Source: Agromyces atrinae (GTDB lineage: Bacteria > Actinomycetota > Actinomycetes > Actinomycetales > Microbacteriaceae). From it: a stretch of DNA of 64,000 nucleotides. The stretch's first letter is position 1; each line of letters opens with the position of its first letter. The stretch lies in assembly GCF_013407835.1 (NCBI RefSeq), contig NZ_JACCBI010000001.1, positions 2,790,001-2,854,000 on the forward strand, read 5' to 3'. Under the pieces are notes generated by a model. It ran no database searches, had not been told where the DNA came from, and saw nothing but the letters and a program-made list of their open reading frames with translations. Position numbers and translations under genes: made by a program. Shown piece after piece: positions 8,175-16,025 of the stretch.

Positions 8175-9413
8175 ATGGGCGTCATCACGGGCTTCCCGAC
8201 CGCCGGGAGCGTCACGCTCCACAACCTGAACCTCGTCGACGTCGTCGACGGTGCCGTGCACACGGGGGTCGCCGTGCACGTGCAGGGCGGGGTGATCAGC
8301 GAGATCACGGCGGATGACGGAGGCCTCGATGCGCGTCATCCGGCCCTCGATCTCGGCGGGGCGTACCTCGCCCCCGGCCTCATCAACATGCACACGCACT
8401 TCTCGCTCTCACTTCCGGGGCCGGTCGGCGCCGAACTCGAGGCGATGGATGCCGCGGGCCTCGCGCTCTACATGGCAGACGGAGCGCGTCGTACGCTGCA
8501 CAACGGCATCACGACGGTGCGCTGCGTCGCCGAGAAGGGGCACGCCGACTTCGCGCTGCGCCGCGCGATCGAGACGGGTCGCGTCGAGGGTCCGCGAATC
8601 TACACGGCGGGCCGCGCGCTCGCGTGCACGGGCGGCCACGGCCACGGCTCGGACGACACGCTCGAGTGCGACGGCGCCGACGACTTCGCCCGCGGAGTGC
8701 GCACGCAGATCAAGGCGGGCGCCGACCTCATCAAGCTCATGATCTCAGGCGGTATCGCGGGGGAGCACGAGACCATCTCGACGCCGCAGCTGACGGTCGA
8801 CGAGATGGCGGCGGCGATCTCGACGGCGCACGCGTGGGGCCGGAAGGTCACGGCGCACGCCGGCCCGGCCGACGTCATCGCCGAGGCCGTGAAGCTCGGC
8901 CTCGACTGCGTCGAGCACGGCTACGAGCTGACCCCCGAGGTGTGCCGGGCGATGGCCGAGAACGGCACGTCGCTCGTACCGACCCTCATCGTGACGCGCG
9001 CGGGCGCGTTCTTCGACGAGCTCGGCGTTCCCGCGTGGATGCAGGAGCGCTCGCTCGGCGCGGGCGAGCGGCACCTCGAGTCGTACCGAGCGGCACTGGA
9101 TGCCGGTGTCGACGTGCTCCTCGGCAGTGACATGCCGCCGTTCTGGCCCTTCGAGGGAACGACGGCCGCCGTGCGTGAGCTCGAGCACATGCACGCCGCG
9201 GGGCTCGACGCCCCGTCGACGCTCCGCGCGGGAACGCTCGGCCCCGCGCGCTGGCTCGGCATCGAGGCGAACGCGGGCAGCATCGAGGTCGGTAAGTGGG
9301 CCGACGTCATCGCCCTGCCCGAGAACCCGCTGCAGTCGCCGAGCGCACTGCGGACGATCGATTTCGTGATGAAGGACGGCGTCGTCGTCCGCGACGAGGG
9401 GAGAGTGCGATGA
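8175..9413 (+). CDS. Metal-dependent amidohydrolase (prolidase/imidazolonepropionase-like)
   Basis: A 412-residue TIM-barrel hydrolase with a small flanking beta domain. Metal ligands can be read in order: HTH (H73, H75) in LINMHTHFS, the bridging Lys in LIKLMISGG, His in VTAHAGP, His in CVEHGY, and Asp in LLGSDMPP. This ligand set is that of the prolidase-type amidohydrolases that cleave N-acyl amino acids, dipeptides or cyclic amides. GAGAGGGG lies before the ATG at 8175. The stop overlaps the next start (ATGA). Context with a peptide-type importer and flavin oxygenases suggests hydrolysis of an amide or lactam in the imported compound; the exact substrate is not deducible. Confidence 0.88.
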   Translation: MGVITGFPTAGSVTLHNLNLVDVVDGAVHTGVAVHVQGGVISEITADDGGLDARHPALDLGGAYLAPGLINMHTHFSLSLPGPVGAELEAMDAAGLALYMADGARRTLHNGITTVRCVAEKGHADFALRRAIETGRVEGPRIYTAGRALACTGGHGHGSDDTLECDGADDFARGVRTQIKAGADLIKLMISGGIAGEHETISTPQLTVDEMAAAISTAHAWGRKVTAHAGPADVIAEAVKLGLDCVEHGYELTPEVCRAMAENGTSLVPTLIVTRAGAFFDELGVPAWMQERSLGAGERHLESYRAALDAGVDVLLGSDMPPFWPFEGTTAAVRELEHMHAAGLDAPSTLRAGTLGPARWLGIEANAGSIEVGKWADVIALPENPLQSPSALRTIDFVMKDGVVVRDEGRVR

Positions 9414-9736
9414 CGCACGACGGAACCGACATGGAGCTCTACGACCTGCGCGTCGTGGTCGACCGCATCGAGGGGCGATCGGTGTGCGGCATGCACGTCG
9501 GCGACGAGTTCACCGTGACCGACAGCAACGAGCTGCGCCTGCCCGACGGCAAGCACTTCTGCTTCTATGCGCTGAGCGCCGCGGTTCCGCTCATCCCCGC
9601 GAAGCAGCGCTCGCTGCCCGCGGGCGACTGGCTCGAGCGCGACAGCGAGGTCGCGTGCCCCGACCCCGAGGAGCGCCTCATCATGCGCATCGAACGCACG
9701 GGCATCACGCGACTGCGCTCGGAGGACCTCACGTGA
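9410..9736 (+). CDS. TIGR04076 family protein
   Basis: A 108-residue protein matching the TIGR04076 pattern: Y.LRV.V...EG..VCGMHVGDEF.V (about 10-36), a central KHFCFYALSA (about 47-56), and CPDPEERLIMRIER (about 83-96) near the end. The function of this family is not established; conserved cysteines and the VGDEF motif suggest a metal- or cofactor-binding small protein. It overlaps both the amidohydrolase (ATGA at 9410) and the LLM gene (GTGA at 9733), so it is made together with them and is likely an accessory factor of this catabolic step. A downstream ATG at 9431 is a possible alternative start. Confidence 0.75.
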   Translation: MTHDGTDMELYDLRVVVDRIEGRSVCGMHVGDEFTVTDSNELRLPDGKHFCFYALSAAVPLIPAKQRSLPAGDWLERDSEVACPDPEERLIMRIERTGITRLRSEDLT

Positions 9737-10752
9737 GCGTCGACGGCGTACCGATCACCCTGGGTCTGCAGACCGACAAGGCGCCCGGCGCCTACGCCGA
9801 GCTCGCGCTGCTCGCCGAAGACCTCGGCTTCTCGGGCGTGAGCGTCTTCTCCGACCTGCTGTACCAGCCCTCGATCGTCGCCCTCATCGAGATGGCGCGA
9901 GCGACACGGCGTCTCCGCCTCGGCTGCGCGTGCTGGAACCCCTTCACGCTGCACCCGTACGAGATCGCGGGCCAGGCCGCGGCCCTCGACGCCTACAGCG
10001 ACGGCCGCGCCTACGTCGGCCTCGCGCGCGGTTCGTGGCTCGGCGACATCGGCGTGAACCCCACGCGGCCCGTCGAGCACCTGCGCGACGCCGTCGGCTT
10101 CATCGACGCGCTCCTCGCGGGTGAGGGTGCGGGCTACGACGGCACGCGGTTCCGGCTCGCCGAGGGCGTGCGGCTCGCGACGCCGTCGCGGCGCCTACCG
10201 GTGCTGCTCGGCTCGTGGGGACCGCGGGGCGCGGCGCTCGCCGGAGCGGTCGCCGACGAGATCAAGATCGGCGGCAGCGCGAACCCCGACATGATCGCCG
10301 TCACGCGCGAACGCGTGCGCGTCGGTGCCGAGGCCGCGGGGCGCTCGGCCGACGACGTCGGCATCGTGCTCGGCGCCGTCACGGTCGTCGACCGCGATCG
10401 GGCCCGCGCGCGGGAGGCCGCGCGCCGCGAGGTCGCGATGTACCTCGACGTCGTCGCCGAACTCGATCCGACGGTCGACCTGCCCGAGGGTCTGCTCGAT
10501 CACGTGCGCGAGCGACTGCGCGAGAACGACCCCGACGCCGGGCGATCGATCCCCGACGACATCCTCGACCGTTTCGCCTTCTCGGGCGACCCCGACGACA
10601 TCGCGGCGCACGCTCAGCGGCTCATCGACGCGGGGGTCGATCGCATCGAGTTCGGCACTCCGCACGGCATCGACGAGGCCGAGGGCATCGCGTTGCTCGG
10701 CCGTGAGGTACTGCCGCGCGTGCGCGGTGCCGCGGTGCTCACCGACGCCTAG
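9733..10752 (+). CDS. LLM-class flavin-dependent oxidoreductase
   Basis: A 339-residue luciferase-like TIM barrel. Family segments: GLQTDKAPGAYAELALLAEDLGFSG near the start, LGCACWNPFTLHPYEIAGQAAALD (about 61-84), a conserved GRAYVGLARGSWL (about 91-103) and PVLLGSWGPRGAALAGAVADEIKIGG (about 156-181) forming the cofactor pocket. The IKIGG and ALLxGS pattern is more like F420-dependent methylene-H4MPT-reductase-type members than FMN monooxygenases, but the cofactor cannot be fixed from the sequence. GTG start in a GTGA overlap with the TIGR04076 gene. It closes the operon 2417-10752; no strong terminator follows, only an AT-rich promoter region for the M24 gene. Confidence 0.88.
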   Translation: MSVDGVPITLGLQTDKAPGAYAELALLAEDLGFSGVSVFSDLLYQPSIVALIEMARATRRLRLGCACWNPFTLHPYEIAGQAAALDAYSDGRAYVGLARGSWLGDIGVNPTRPVEHLRDAVGFIDALLAGEGAGYDGTRFRLAEGVRLATPSRRLPVLLGSWGPRGAALAGAVADEIKIGGSANPDMIAVTRERVRVGAEAAGRSADDVGIVLGAVTVVDRDRARAREAARREVAMYLDVVAELDPTVDLPEGLLDHVRERLRENDPDAGRSIPDDILDRFAFSGDPDDIAAHAQRLIDAGVDRIEFGTPHGIDEAEGIALLGREVLPRVRGAAVLTDA

Positions 10753-10818
10753 CGGTGTACGGAGTGGGGTGCGAAAGCTGATTCAGAGGTAAGGCAAAGT
10801 CACTCTTAAAGCTTTCAT

Positions 10819-10848
10819 TTAGCAAGACTGTAACAATTTGAGCTAACG
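10819..10848 (+). promoter_or_regulatory. Shared motif TTAGCAAG-AC-TGTAAC upstream of M24 gene
   Basis: In the AT-rich stretch 10785-10850, TTAGCAAGACTGTAAC (10819-10834) matches TTAGCAAGTTTGTAAC at 14075-14090 in 14 of 16 bases. It continues as TGTAACAATTTGAG (10829-10842), the element seen at 2347. TTAGC (10819-10823) and GCTAA (10842-10846) form an inverted repeat around it. TAACAA could be a -10 placing the RNA start about 48 bases before the ATG at 10891. It is probably an operator or activator-dependent promoter. Confidence 0.6.
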
Positions 10849-10890
10849 AATGCGTAGCGACGATCGGTCGAATGAGGCAGACTGGACGCC

Positions 10891-12138
10891 ATGCTCACCT
10901 CCGACAGGCAACCGAACCTCCGCGCCGCCCTCGAGGCACCCTTCGACTTCGCCGCGCGCCAGCAGAAGCTGTGGGGCGCCCTCGACACCGCCGGCGTCGA
11001 CGTGCTGTTCCTGCCCGCTTCGCAGTCCGACCTCGAGTACTTCACGGGCGTCTCCCGCCGCGCGCCCTCGTTCGGCGAGATCGGCTACACCAACCACTGG
11101 ATCTCGGGTGCCTTCATCAGCCCGGGCGAGGCGCCGCTCTTCGTGCTGACCCGCCACTTCCAGGAGTTCGACCTGCCCGAGGGCGTCGCCGGCGACGTCA
11201 TCACGGCGACCGAGACGGATGACGGCGGCGAGGTCTTCCGTCGCGCCTTCGACTCGTACCGCGCCCGGGCGAAGCGCGTCGCGATCGGCGCCCGCCCGAA
11301 CGAAGAGCACTGCGAGCACGAGAAGGGGATGTCGGAGCGCATCGCCCTCGCGAGCCGCTCGTGGGCCGAGACGACGATCGAGCTGCGCAACCACCGACCC
11401 GACGCCGAACTCATCGTCGCCGACACGATCACGAACGGCATCCGCCGCATCAAGGACGAGCAGGAGATCGCGCTCATGCGCGAATCCGCCGCGATCGTCG
11501 ACGCCGTCATGGCCGCCGTCACCCCGCACGTCACCGCAGGCATCACCGAGCTCGACCTCGCCGCCGAGGTCGACCTCCGCATGCGGAAGCTCGGTTCGCC
11601 CGGCGCCTCGTTCGACACGGGCGTCTGGGCGATGGGTCCGGCCCTCGGCCGCGACGCCTCGGTGCGCGTCTCGGGCAACGAGCTCGGAGCGGGCTCGGGC
11701 GTGAGCTTCGACTTCGGGGCGATCACGCGTGGGTACTGCTCCGACTTCGGCCGCACGATCCACATCGGCGAGCCGAACGACGAGTACCTCGCCGTCTACG
11801 ACATCGTCATGGCCGCCCAGGAGGCCGGCCGATCGGCGGCCGTCGTCGGTGCGACCGGCGGAGACGTGCACCGCGCGGCGCGCGCCGTCATCGAGGAGGC
11901 CGGCTACGGCGACTGGTTCCGTCACCGCACGGGCCACTGCATCGGCCTCGACGTGCACGAGCTGCCCTACATCTCGGAAGAGGACACGACTCCTCTCGAG
12001 GCGGGCATGCTCTTCACGATCGAGCCCTCGGTCTTCTGGCCGGGCCGCGTGGGCGTGCGTGTCGAAGACGTCTTCCTGCTCTCGGAGACGGGGTGTGCGT
12101 CGATCAACGAGCACTCCAACGACCTCGTCGCCAACTGA
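10891..12138 (+). CDS. M24 family metallopeptidase (Xaa-Pro aminopeptidase / creatinase-like)
   Basis: A 415-residue protein with an N-terminal creatinase domain (about 1-170) and a C-terminal pita-bread domain. All five expected metal ligands are present: D274 in SFDFGA, D285 in CSDFGRT, H349 in TGHCIGLDVHE, E378 in FTIEPS and E392 in VRVEDV. A working dinuclear enzyme is therefore likely, cleaving X-Pro-like bonds or, as in creatinase relatives, C-N bonds. No signal peptide, so cytoplasmic. It has its own AT-rich upstream region with the shared motif and is followed by a strong hairpin at 12141-12174. It probably belongs to the same regulon as the two importers. Confidence 0.88.
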   Translation: MLTSDRQPNLRAALEAPFDFAARQQKLWGALDTAGVDVLFLPASQSDLEYFTGVSRRAPSFGEIGYTNHWISGAFISPGEAPLFVLTRHFQEFDLPEGVAGDVITATETDDGGEVFRRAFDSYRARAKRVAIGARPNEEHCEHEKGMSERIALASRSWAETTIELRNHRPDAELIVADTITNGIRRIKDEQEIALMRESAAIVDAVMAAVTPHVTAGITELDLAAEVDLRMRKLGSPGASFDTGVWAMGPALGRDASVRVSGNELGAGSGVSFDFGAITRGYCSDFGRTIHIGEPNDEYLAVYDIVMAAQEAGRSAAVVGATGGDVHRAARAVIEEAGYGDWFRHRTGHCIGLDVHELPYISEEDTTPLEAGMLFTIEPSVFWPGRVGVRVEDVFLLSETGCASINEHSNDLVAN

Positions 12139-12140
12139 CC

Positions 12141-12174
12141 TGTCGGGGCGCTGCCCTCCTGCGGCGCCCCGACA
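12141..12174 (+). terminator. Hairpin after the M24 gene
   Basis: TGTCGGGGCGC (12141-12151) pairs perfectly with GCGCCCCGACA (12164-12174) around a 12-base loop, two bases after the M24 stop and 33 before the next ATG. There is no T-tract, as is usual for high-GC actinobacterial terminators. Some read-through into 12208-14015 is likely because no separate promoter is obvious. Confidence 0.75.
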
Positions 12175-12207
12175 GCACCACCTTCCGACGACTCGCTGAG
12201 GAGCGAC

Positions 12208-13179
12208 ATGAGATTCGGTGCCGGCCTCTGGTGCCTCCAAGCGACCGCGACGGCCCCTCGGCCGCACGGTCGGGCCTACGCGACCCTGCTGGATGACGCG
12301 CGGCACCTCGAGCAGTGCGGCTACGAGTCGCTGTGGCTCTCGGAGCACCACTTCTTCTACGACGGCTACTGCCCGTCGCTGCTTCCCGTCGCGTCGGCCG
12401 TGCTCGCGGCGACGTCGACGCTCCGCGTCGGCACGGGCATGATGCTCATGCCGCTGCAGGACGCCGACCGTGCGGCGCGCGTCGCCGCCGGCATCGCCGA
12501 GCGCCACCACGGCCGCCTCGATGTCGGCATGGGCCTCGGCTACCGCGACATCGAGTTCGACGGCAAGGGGCTCTCGCGCCGCGACCGGGTGGCGCGGCTC
12601 GGCGCGGGCATCGAGCGGATGTCGGAGCTCGCCGTTCCCGCGGGCGCGGCGCTCTGGGGCGGTTCGGCCACCCCGAAGGGAGCGGCCCGTCTCGGCTCGA
12701 AGGGCCTCGGCATCGTGCTGAGCGGCGCGAACCCGCTGCCGCTCGTCGCCGAGCTCGCCGCGGCGCACGCCGAGGGGTGGGAGTCGGCCGGTCGGCCCGG
12801 AGGGGTCAAGCCTCCCGTCGCCGCGCTCCGGAACGTCTGGCTCACGAGCGATCCGCACGAGCGCGCCGCGGCCCTCGACTGGCAGCGCGCGAGCTACGTG
12901 CTCTACGCCGGTCTCGGCTGGAGCGTCGCTGCTCGTGACTCGACCCCCACGATGGACTTCCTCCGCGACACCGATCGCGCGATCGAGGACGCCGTCGCGA
13001 CGACGATCGCGGGAGATGCGGCCGAGGTCATCGACGGTCTCGAGGCCGTCGCCGCGGCGGGCGTCGACATGACGATCTTCCGCGTCGTGCTCGAGGGAGC
13101 GCCGACCGAAGCCGTTCGTTCGGTGCTCGCCGGTCTCGCCGACAAGGTCGTGCCGCAGCTCGCGGGGGTGGCCGCATGA
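12208..13179 (+). CDS. LLM-class flavin-dependent oxidoreductase
   Basis: A 323-residue luciferase-like monooxygenase. Diagnostic pieces: LEQCGYESLWLSEHHFFYDGYCPS (about 32-55, the LWxSEHHF motif of alkanal/alkane monooxygenase-like members), STLRVGTGMMLMPLQD, and MGLGYRDIEFDGKGLSRRDRVARL (about 109-132), the substrate-loop motif shared with the LLM at 31840. GAGGAG precedes the ATG. The stop overlaps the next gene (ATGA). Its likely role is FMNH2- or F420H2-linked oxidation or reduction of the compound imported by the flanking peptide-type transporters. About 20 residues shorter than typical. Confidence 0.87.
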   Translation: MRFGAGLWCLQATATAPRPHGRAYATLLDDARHLEQCGYESLWLSEHHFFYDGYCPSLLPVASAVLAATSTLRVGTGMMLMPLQDADRAARVAAGIAERHHGRLDVGMGLGYRDIEFDGKGLSRRDRVARLGAGIERMSELAVPAGAALWGGSATPKGAARLGSKGLGIVLSGANPLPLVAELAAAHAEGWESAGRPGGVKPPVAALRNVWLTSDPHERAAALDWQRASYVLYAGLGWSVAARDSTPTMDFLRDTDRAIEDAVATTIAGDAAEVIDGLEAVAAAGVDMTIFRVVLEGAPTEAVRSVLAGLADKVVPQLAGVAA

Positions 13180-14015
13180 GGATCGGACTCGTCCTTCCCG
13201 AGCGCGACGCCGTCGCCCTCGCTCGCGCCGCGGACGCCGCGGGTCTCGCCGCCGTCCTCGTCGACGCCGGTGATTCGTCGGCGGCCCTCGCCGCCGAGGT
13301 CGCCGCGCTCACGACGTACACGCGCCTCATCGTTCCCGTGTTGCTCGGCTCGGAGCACCCCGTGACCCTCGCCGAGGAGATCGCCGTCATCGACCAGCTC
13401 TCGGGCGGGCGGGTCATCGCGCTCGTCGACACGGCAGGACTCTCCGCTGCGGAGGCGGCCGAAGACCTCGGACTGCTGCGCGAGGCGTGGTCGTCGCGCT
13501 GGATCACCCACGACGGACCGCGCTGGACGGTGCCCGCAAGGCTCCACGGCGAGTCGTCGCCCGAGGCGATCGCCGTGACGCCCTCGCCCGCGCAGCTCGA
13601 GGTGCCCGTGTGGCTGCGCGGCTCGGCCGCGGAGGAACTCGCGGGCGCCACGGGGTTGCCTCGGCTCGGCGAGACCGGCCTCGACCCGGCATCCGTCGAC
13701 CGGCACCGACCCGCGCCCGTGCTGCTGCCGCTCAGCGGTGCGCTCGACGACGATCGCCGGGCGATCCACGACGCCGTCGCGTCGGGCGCGTCGATCGCGC
13801 TCGTCTCCCTCGAGCACGCGGATGCCGGCGCGATCGAACAGCACGTCGCCCGCTACCTCGTGCCCGAGGCGGCGATGCCCGTCTTCCCGCGCATCATCGC
13901 CGAGTCGCGGTGGCCCGCGCGCTGGCCCGGCATCGCCGGATCGGATGCGGGCGAGCCCGGATTCAACCCGCCGCGGACCGTGTCGTCGAATCGTGATGCA
14001 CTCGATATCGATTGA
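13176..14015 (+). CDS. Short, divergent LLM-like protein
   Basis: A 279-residue protein that opens like an LLM barrel (MRIGLVLP, LARAADAAGLAAVLVD) and keeps AEEIAVIDQLSGGRVIALVDTAGL (about 67-90), matching the LLM segment IDxLSGGRxxLG. It then lacks the usual substrate-loop and GS-rich flavin-phosphate motifs. It is 40-60 residues shorter than complete family members. It overlaps the preceding LLM gene by four bases, so the two may form a heteromer, as in bacterial luciferase where one subunit is degenerate. Equally it may be a decaying paralogue. The frame is intact and codon usage is like the neighbours. No terminator follows; an AT-rich control region does. Confidence 0.65.
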   Translation: MRIGLVLPERDAVALARAADAAGLAAVLVDAGDSSAALAAEVAALTTYTRLIVPVLLGSEHPVTLAEEIAVIDQLSGGRVIALVDTAGLSAAEAAEDLGLLREAWSSRWITHDGPRWTVPARLHGESSPEAIAVTPSPAQLEVPVWLRGSAAEELAGATGLPRLGETGLDPASVDRHRPAPVLLPLSGALDDDRRAIHDAVASGASIALVSLEHADAGAIEQHVARYLVPEAAMPVFPRIIAESRWPARWPGIAGSDAGEPGFNPPRTVSSNRDALDID

Positions 14016-14196
14016 CAGGTAAACTACGTCAATAACTTTGCAAAACTAAACTAAGACTCAGCGCCGAGTATTCGTTAGCAAGTTTGTAACCTAAATGACC
14101 TTGCGGAGAAACAGCGCCGAGGGACAGTCGAAGTAGCACCCGCCCTGCGCTCTGCCGAGCGGACGGACATCACCTCACCGCACGAGAGGAAACACC
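14016..14196 (+). promoter_or_regulatory. AT-rich control region with TTAGCAAG-TT-TGTAAC
   Basis: A 181-base gap with an AT-rich first half. TTAGCAAGTTTGTAAC at 14075-14090 is the second close copy of the motif at 10819. It is followed by CTAAATGAC. GTTA...TAAC is also an inverted pair around nine bases. A second A/T-rich segment, ACTTTGCAAAACTA (14034-14047), resembles it loosely in reverse. The second half (14100-14170) is GC-rich leader without visible structure. It drives the second importer operon. Confidence 0.6.
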
Positions 14197-15981
14197 ATGC
14201 GTCACCGATCACGAGTGGGCCTGGCGGTCACCGCCATCGCACTGCCCGCACTCCTCCTCACCGCTTGCACACCCCCCGCCGACGGCGGTGGAGACGCCGG
14301 TGGCGACGCCACCACGGGTGGCACCCTGAAGCTCGCCGGCAACTCCGACGTGCTCTACCTCGACCCCGCCGCCTCGTACTCGGCGCCCGACTACCAGATC
14401 CACCGCGCGCTCACCCGCACGCTCTTCGCGCAGATCCCCGGCGAGGGCGACTCCGACGCGACCGAGATCGTGCCCGACCTCGCGCTCGAGATCCCGACGC
14501 GCGAGAACGGCGGCATCTCCGAGGACGGCACCGTCTACACCGTCGAGCTGCAGGAGGGTGTCGAGTTCGACGCCCCCGACGGCGCCCGCGAGATCGTCGC
14601 CGACGACGTCGTGCTCGCCGCGAAGCGCATCTGCAACCCGGTGGCGCCGTCGAACGCGCTCTCGTACTTCACCGACACGATCGTCGGCCTCGCCGACTAC
14701 TGCACGGGCTTCTCGACCGTCGAGCCGACCGTCGAGGCCATCCGCGCCTACGTCGAGGGCAACGACATCGCCGGAGTCCAGGCGATCGACGAGCGCACCG
14801 TGCAGTTCACGATCACGCAGCCCGCGGCCGACTTCATCGATATCATGGCCCTCGGCGTGTTCCTCGCGCCGCAGCCCGTCGAGTACCTCGACTACCTGCC
14901 CGACTCGCCCGAGCTGCGCCAGAACATCATCTCGAGCGGCCCGTACCGCATCACGTCGTACACGCCCGACCAGAGCTACTCGCTCGAGCGGAACCCCGTG
15001 TGGAAGGCCGACCTCGACCCCGTGCGCACGGCCAACGTCGACGCGATCGAGATCGCCATGGGCCAGGACGCCGCAGCGGTCCAGCAGCAGCTCGAGGCCG
15101 GAACGGTCGACATGCAGTGGGCCGACACCGTGACCCCCACGGCATCGGTGCCCGCACTCCTCGCCTCGAACGACGAGCGACTCGTCATCGGTGGCGACGG
15201 CGCGATCCGTCCCTACGTCGTCATCAACACGCTGAGCCCGAACGCCGATGGCGCCTTCGGAAAGACCGAGGTCCGTCAGGCGCTCAACTTCGCCGTCGAC
15301 CGCTCGGCCGTCCAGCAGATCCTCGGCGGACCCGGCCTCGCGGCCGTCGCCACGCAGATCCTGCCCCCCGAGGTGCTCGGCGACCCGCAGGCCAACGTGC
15401 TCGACGTTCCCGAAGAGGGCGACCCCGAGGTCGCGAAGCAGATGCTCGCCGACGCCGGCTACCCCGACGGCGTTCCGGTTCGACTCCTCTACCGCGAGAC
15501 CGAGCCCTACGCATCGATCGCCGCAGCCATGCAGCAGGACCTCCAGGCCGCGGGCTTCCAGGTCGAGATGAAGGTCACGACCCAGAACGCGTTCTACAGC
15601 GAGTTCCTCCTCAACCAGGACATCACCGAGGCCGGCGAGTGGGACATCGCCATCGCCGCGTGGAGCGCCGACTACTTCGGTGGACGCCCCTACCTCGTGC
15701 CGATGCTCGACGGTCGCGGCTACGCGGCGGGCTCGCCGAACTTCGGCGGCTGGAACAACGACGAGTTCAACTCGCTCGTCGACCAGGCCCTCGCGGCGGA
15801 GACGCCCGAAGAGGCGAACGACTTCTGGATCGCGGCCGATGCCGTCGCGACCGAGGACGCCGCCTGGATTCCGATCACGTTCGCCCGTACCCCGGTCTTC
15901 CACTCGAGCCGCGTCGGCGGATTCGAGTACCTGGCCTGGACCAAGAACGGCGACGTGACCAACGTCTGGATCACCGGCTAA
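14197..15981 (+). CDS. Oligopeptide-type ABC transporter substrate-binding lipoprotein (SBP family 5), second system
   Basis: A 594-residue lipoprotein with a basic start, hydrophobic stretch and LLTAC lipobox (Cys24). The family-5 architecture is clear: the N-terminal lobe has EDGTVYTVELQEGVEF (about 110-125), there is a SSGPYRI.SYTP hinge block near 250, and the C-lobe has KTEVRQALNFAVDRSAV (about 357-373). GAGAGGA lies before the ATG. It is longer than the first importer's binding protein and not a close copy, so the two systems likely have different ligands. It is the first gene of 14197-20267, a complete importer whose ATPases are fused. Confidence 0.92.
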   Translation: MRHRSRVGLAVTAIALPALLLTACTPPADGGGDAGGDATTGGTLKLAGNSDVLYLDPAASYSAPDYQIHRALTRTLFAQIPGEGDSDATEIVPDLALEIPTRENGGISEDGTVYTVELQEGVEFDAPDGAREIVADDVVLAAKRICNPVAPSNALSYFTDTIVGLADYCTGFSTVEPTVEAIRAYVEGNDIAGVQAIDERTVQFTITQPAADFIDIMALGVFLAPQPVEYLDYLPDSPELRQNIISSGPYRITSYTPDQSYSLERNPVWKADLDPVRTANVDAIEIAMGQDAAAVQQQLEAGTVDMQWADTVTPTASVPALLASNDERLVIGGDGAIRPYVVINTLSPNADGAFGKTEVRQALNFAVDRSAVQQILGGPGLAAVATQILPPEVLGDPQANVLDVPEEGDPEVAKQMLADAGYPDGVPVRLLYRETEPYASIAAAMQQDLQAAGFQVEMKVTTQNAFYSEFLLNQDITEAGEWDIAIAAWSADYFGGRPYLVPMLDGRGYAAGSPNFGGWNNDEFNSLVDQALAAETPEEANDFWIAADAVATEDAAWIPITFARTPVFHSSRVGGFEYLAWTKNGDVTNVWITG

Positions 15982-16012
15982 CCGCTCGCGGTAGTCGATA
16001 CACACAACAATG

Positions 16013-16020
16013 AAGGAGGT
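16013..16020 (+). promoter_or_regulatory. Consensus ribosome binding site for the dual ATPase
   Basis: AAGGAGGT is a full-length match to the anti-Shine-Dalgarno, five bases before the GTG at 16026. It is the strongest such site in the window and decides this start. A 5-pair mini-hairpin, ACCGC-TC-GCGGT (15981-15992), lies just upstream. Confidence 0.85.
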
Positions 16021-16025
16021 GCCAC

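Noticed and set aside
14209..16005. Long minus-strand open frame opposite the second binding-protein gene
   Set aside because: No ribosome site, low-complexity composition, and the plus-strand gene has a signal peptide and family motifs.
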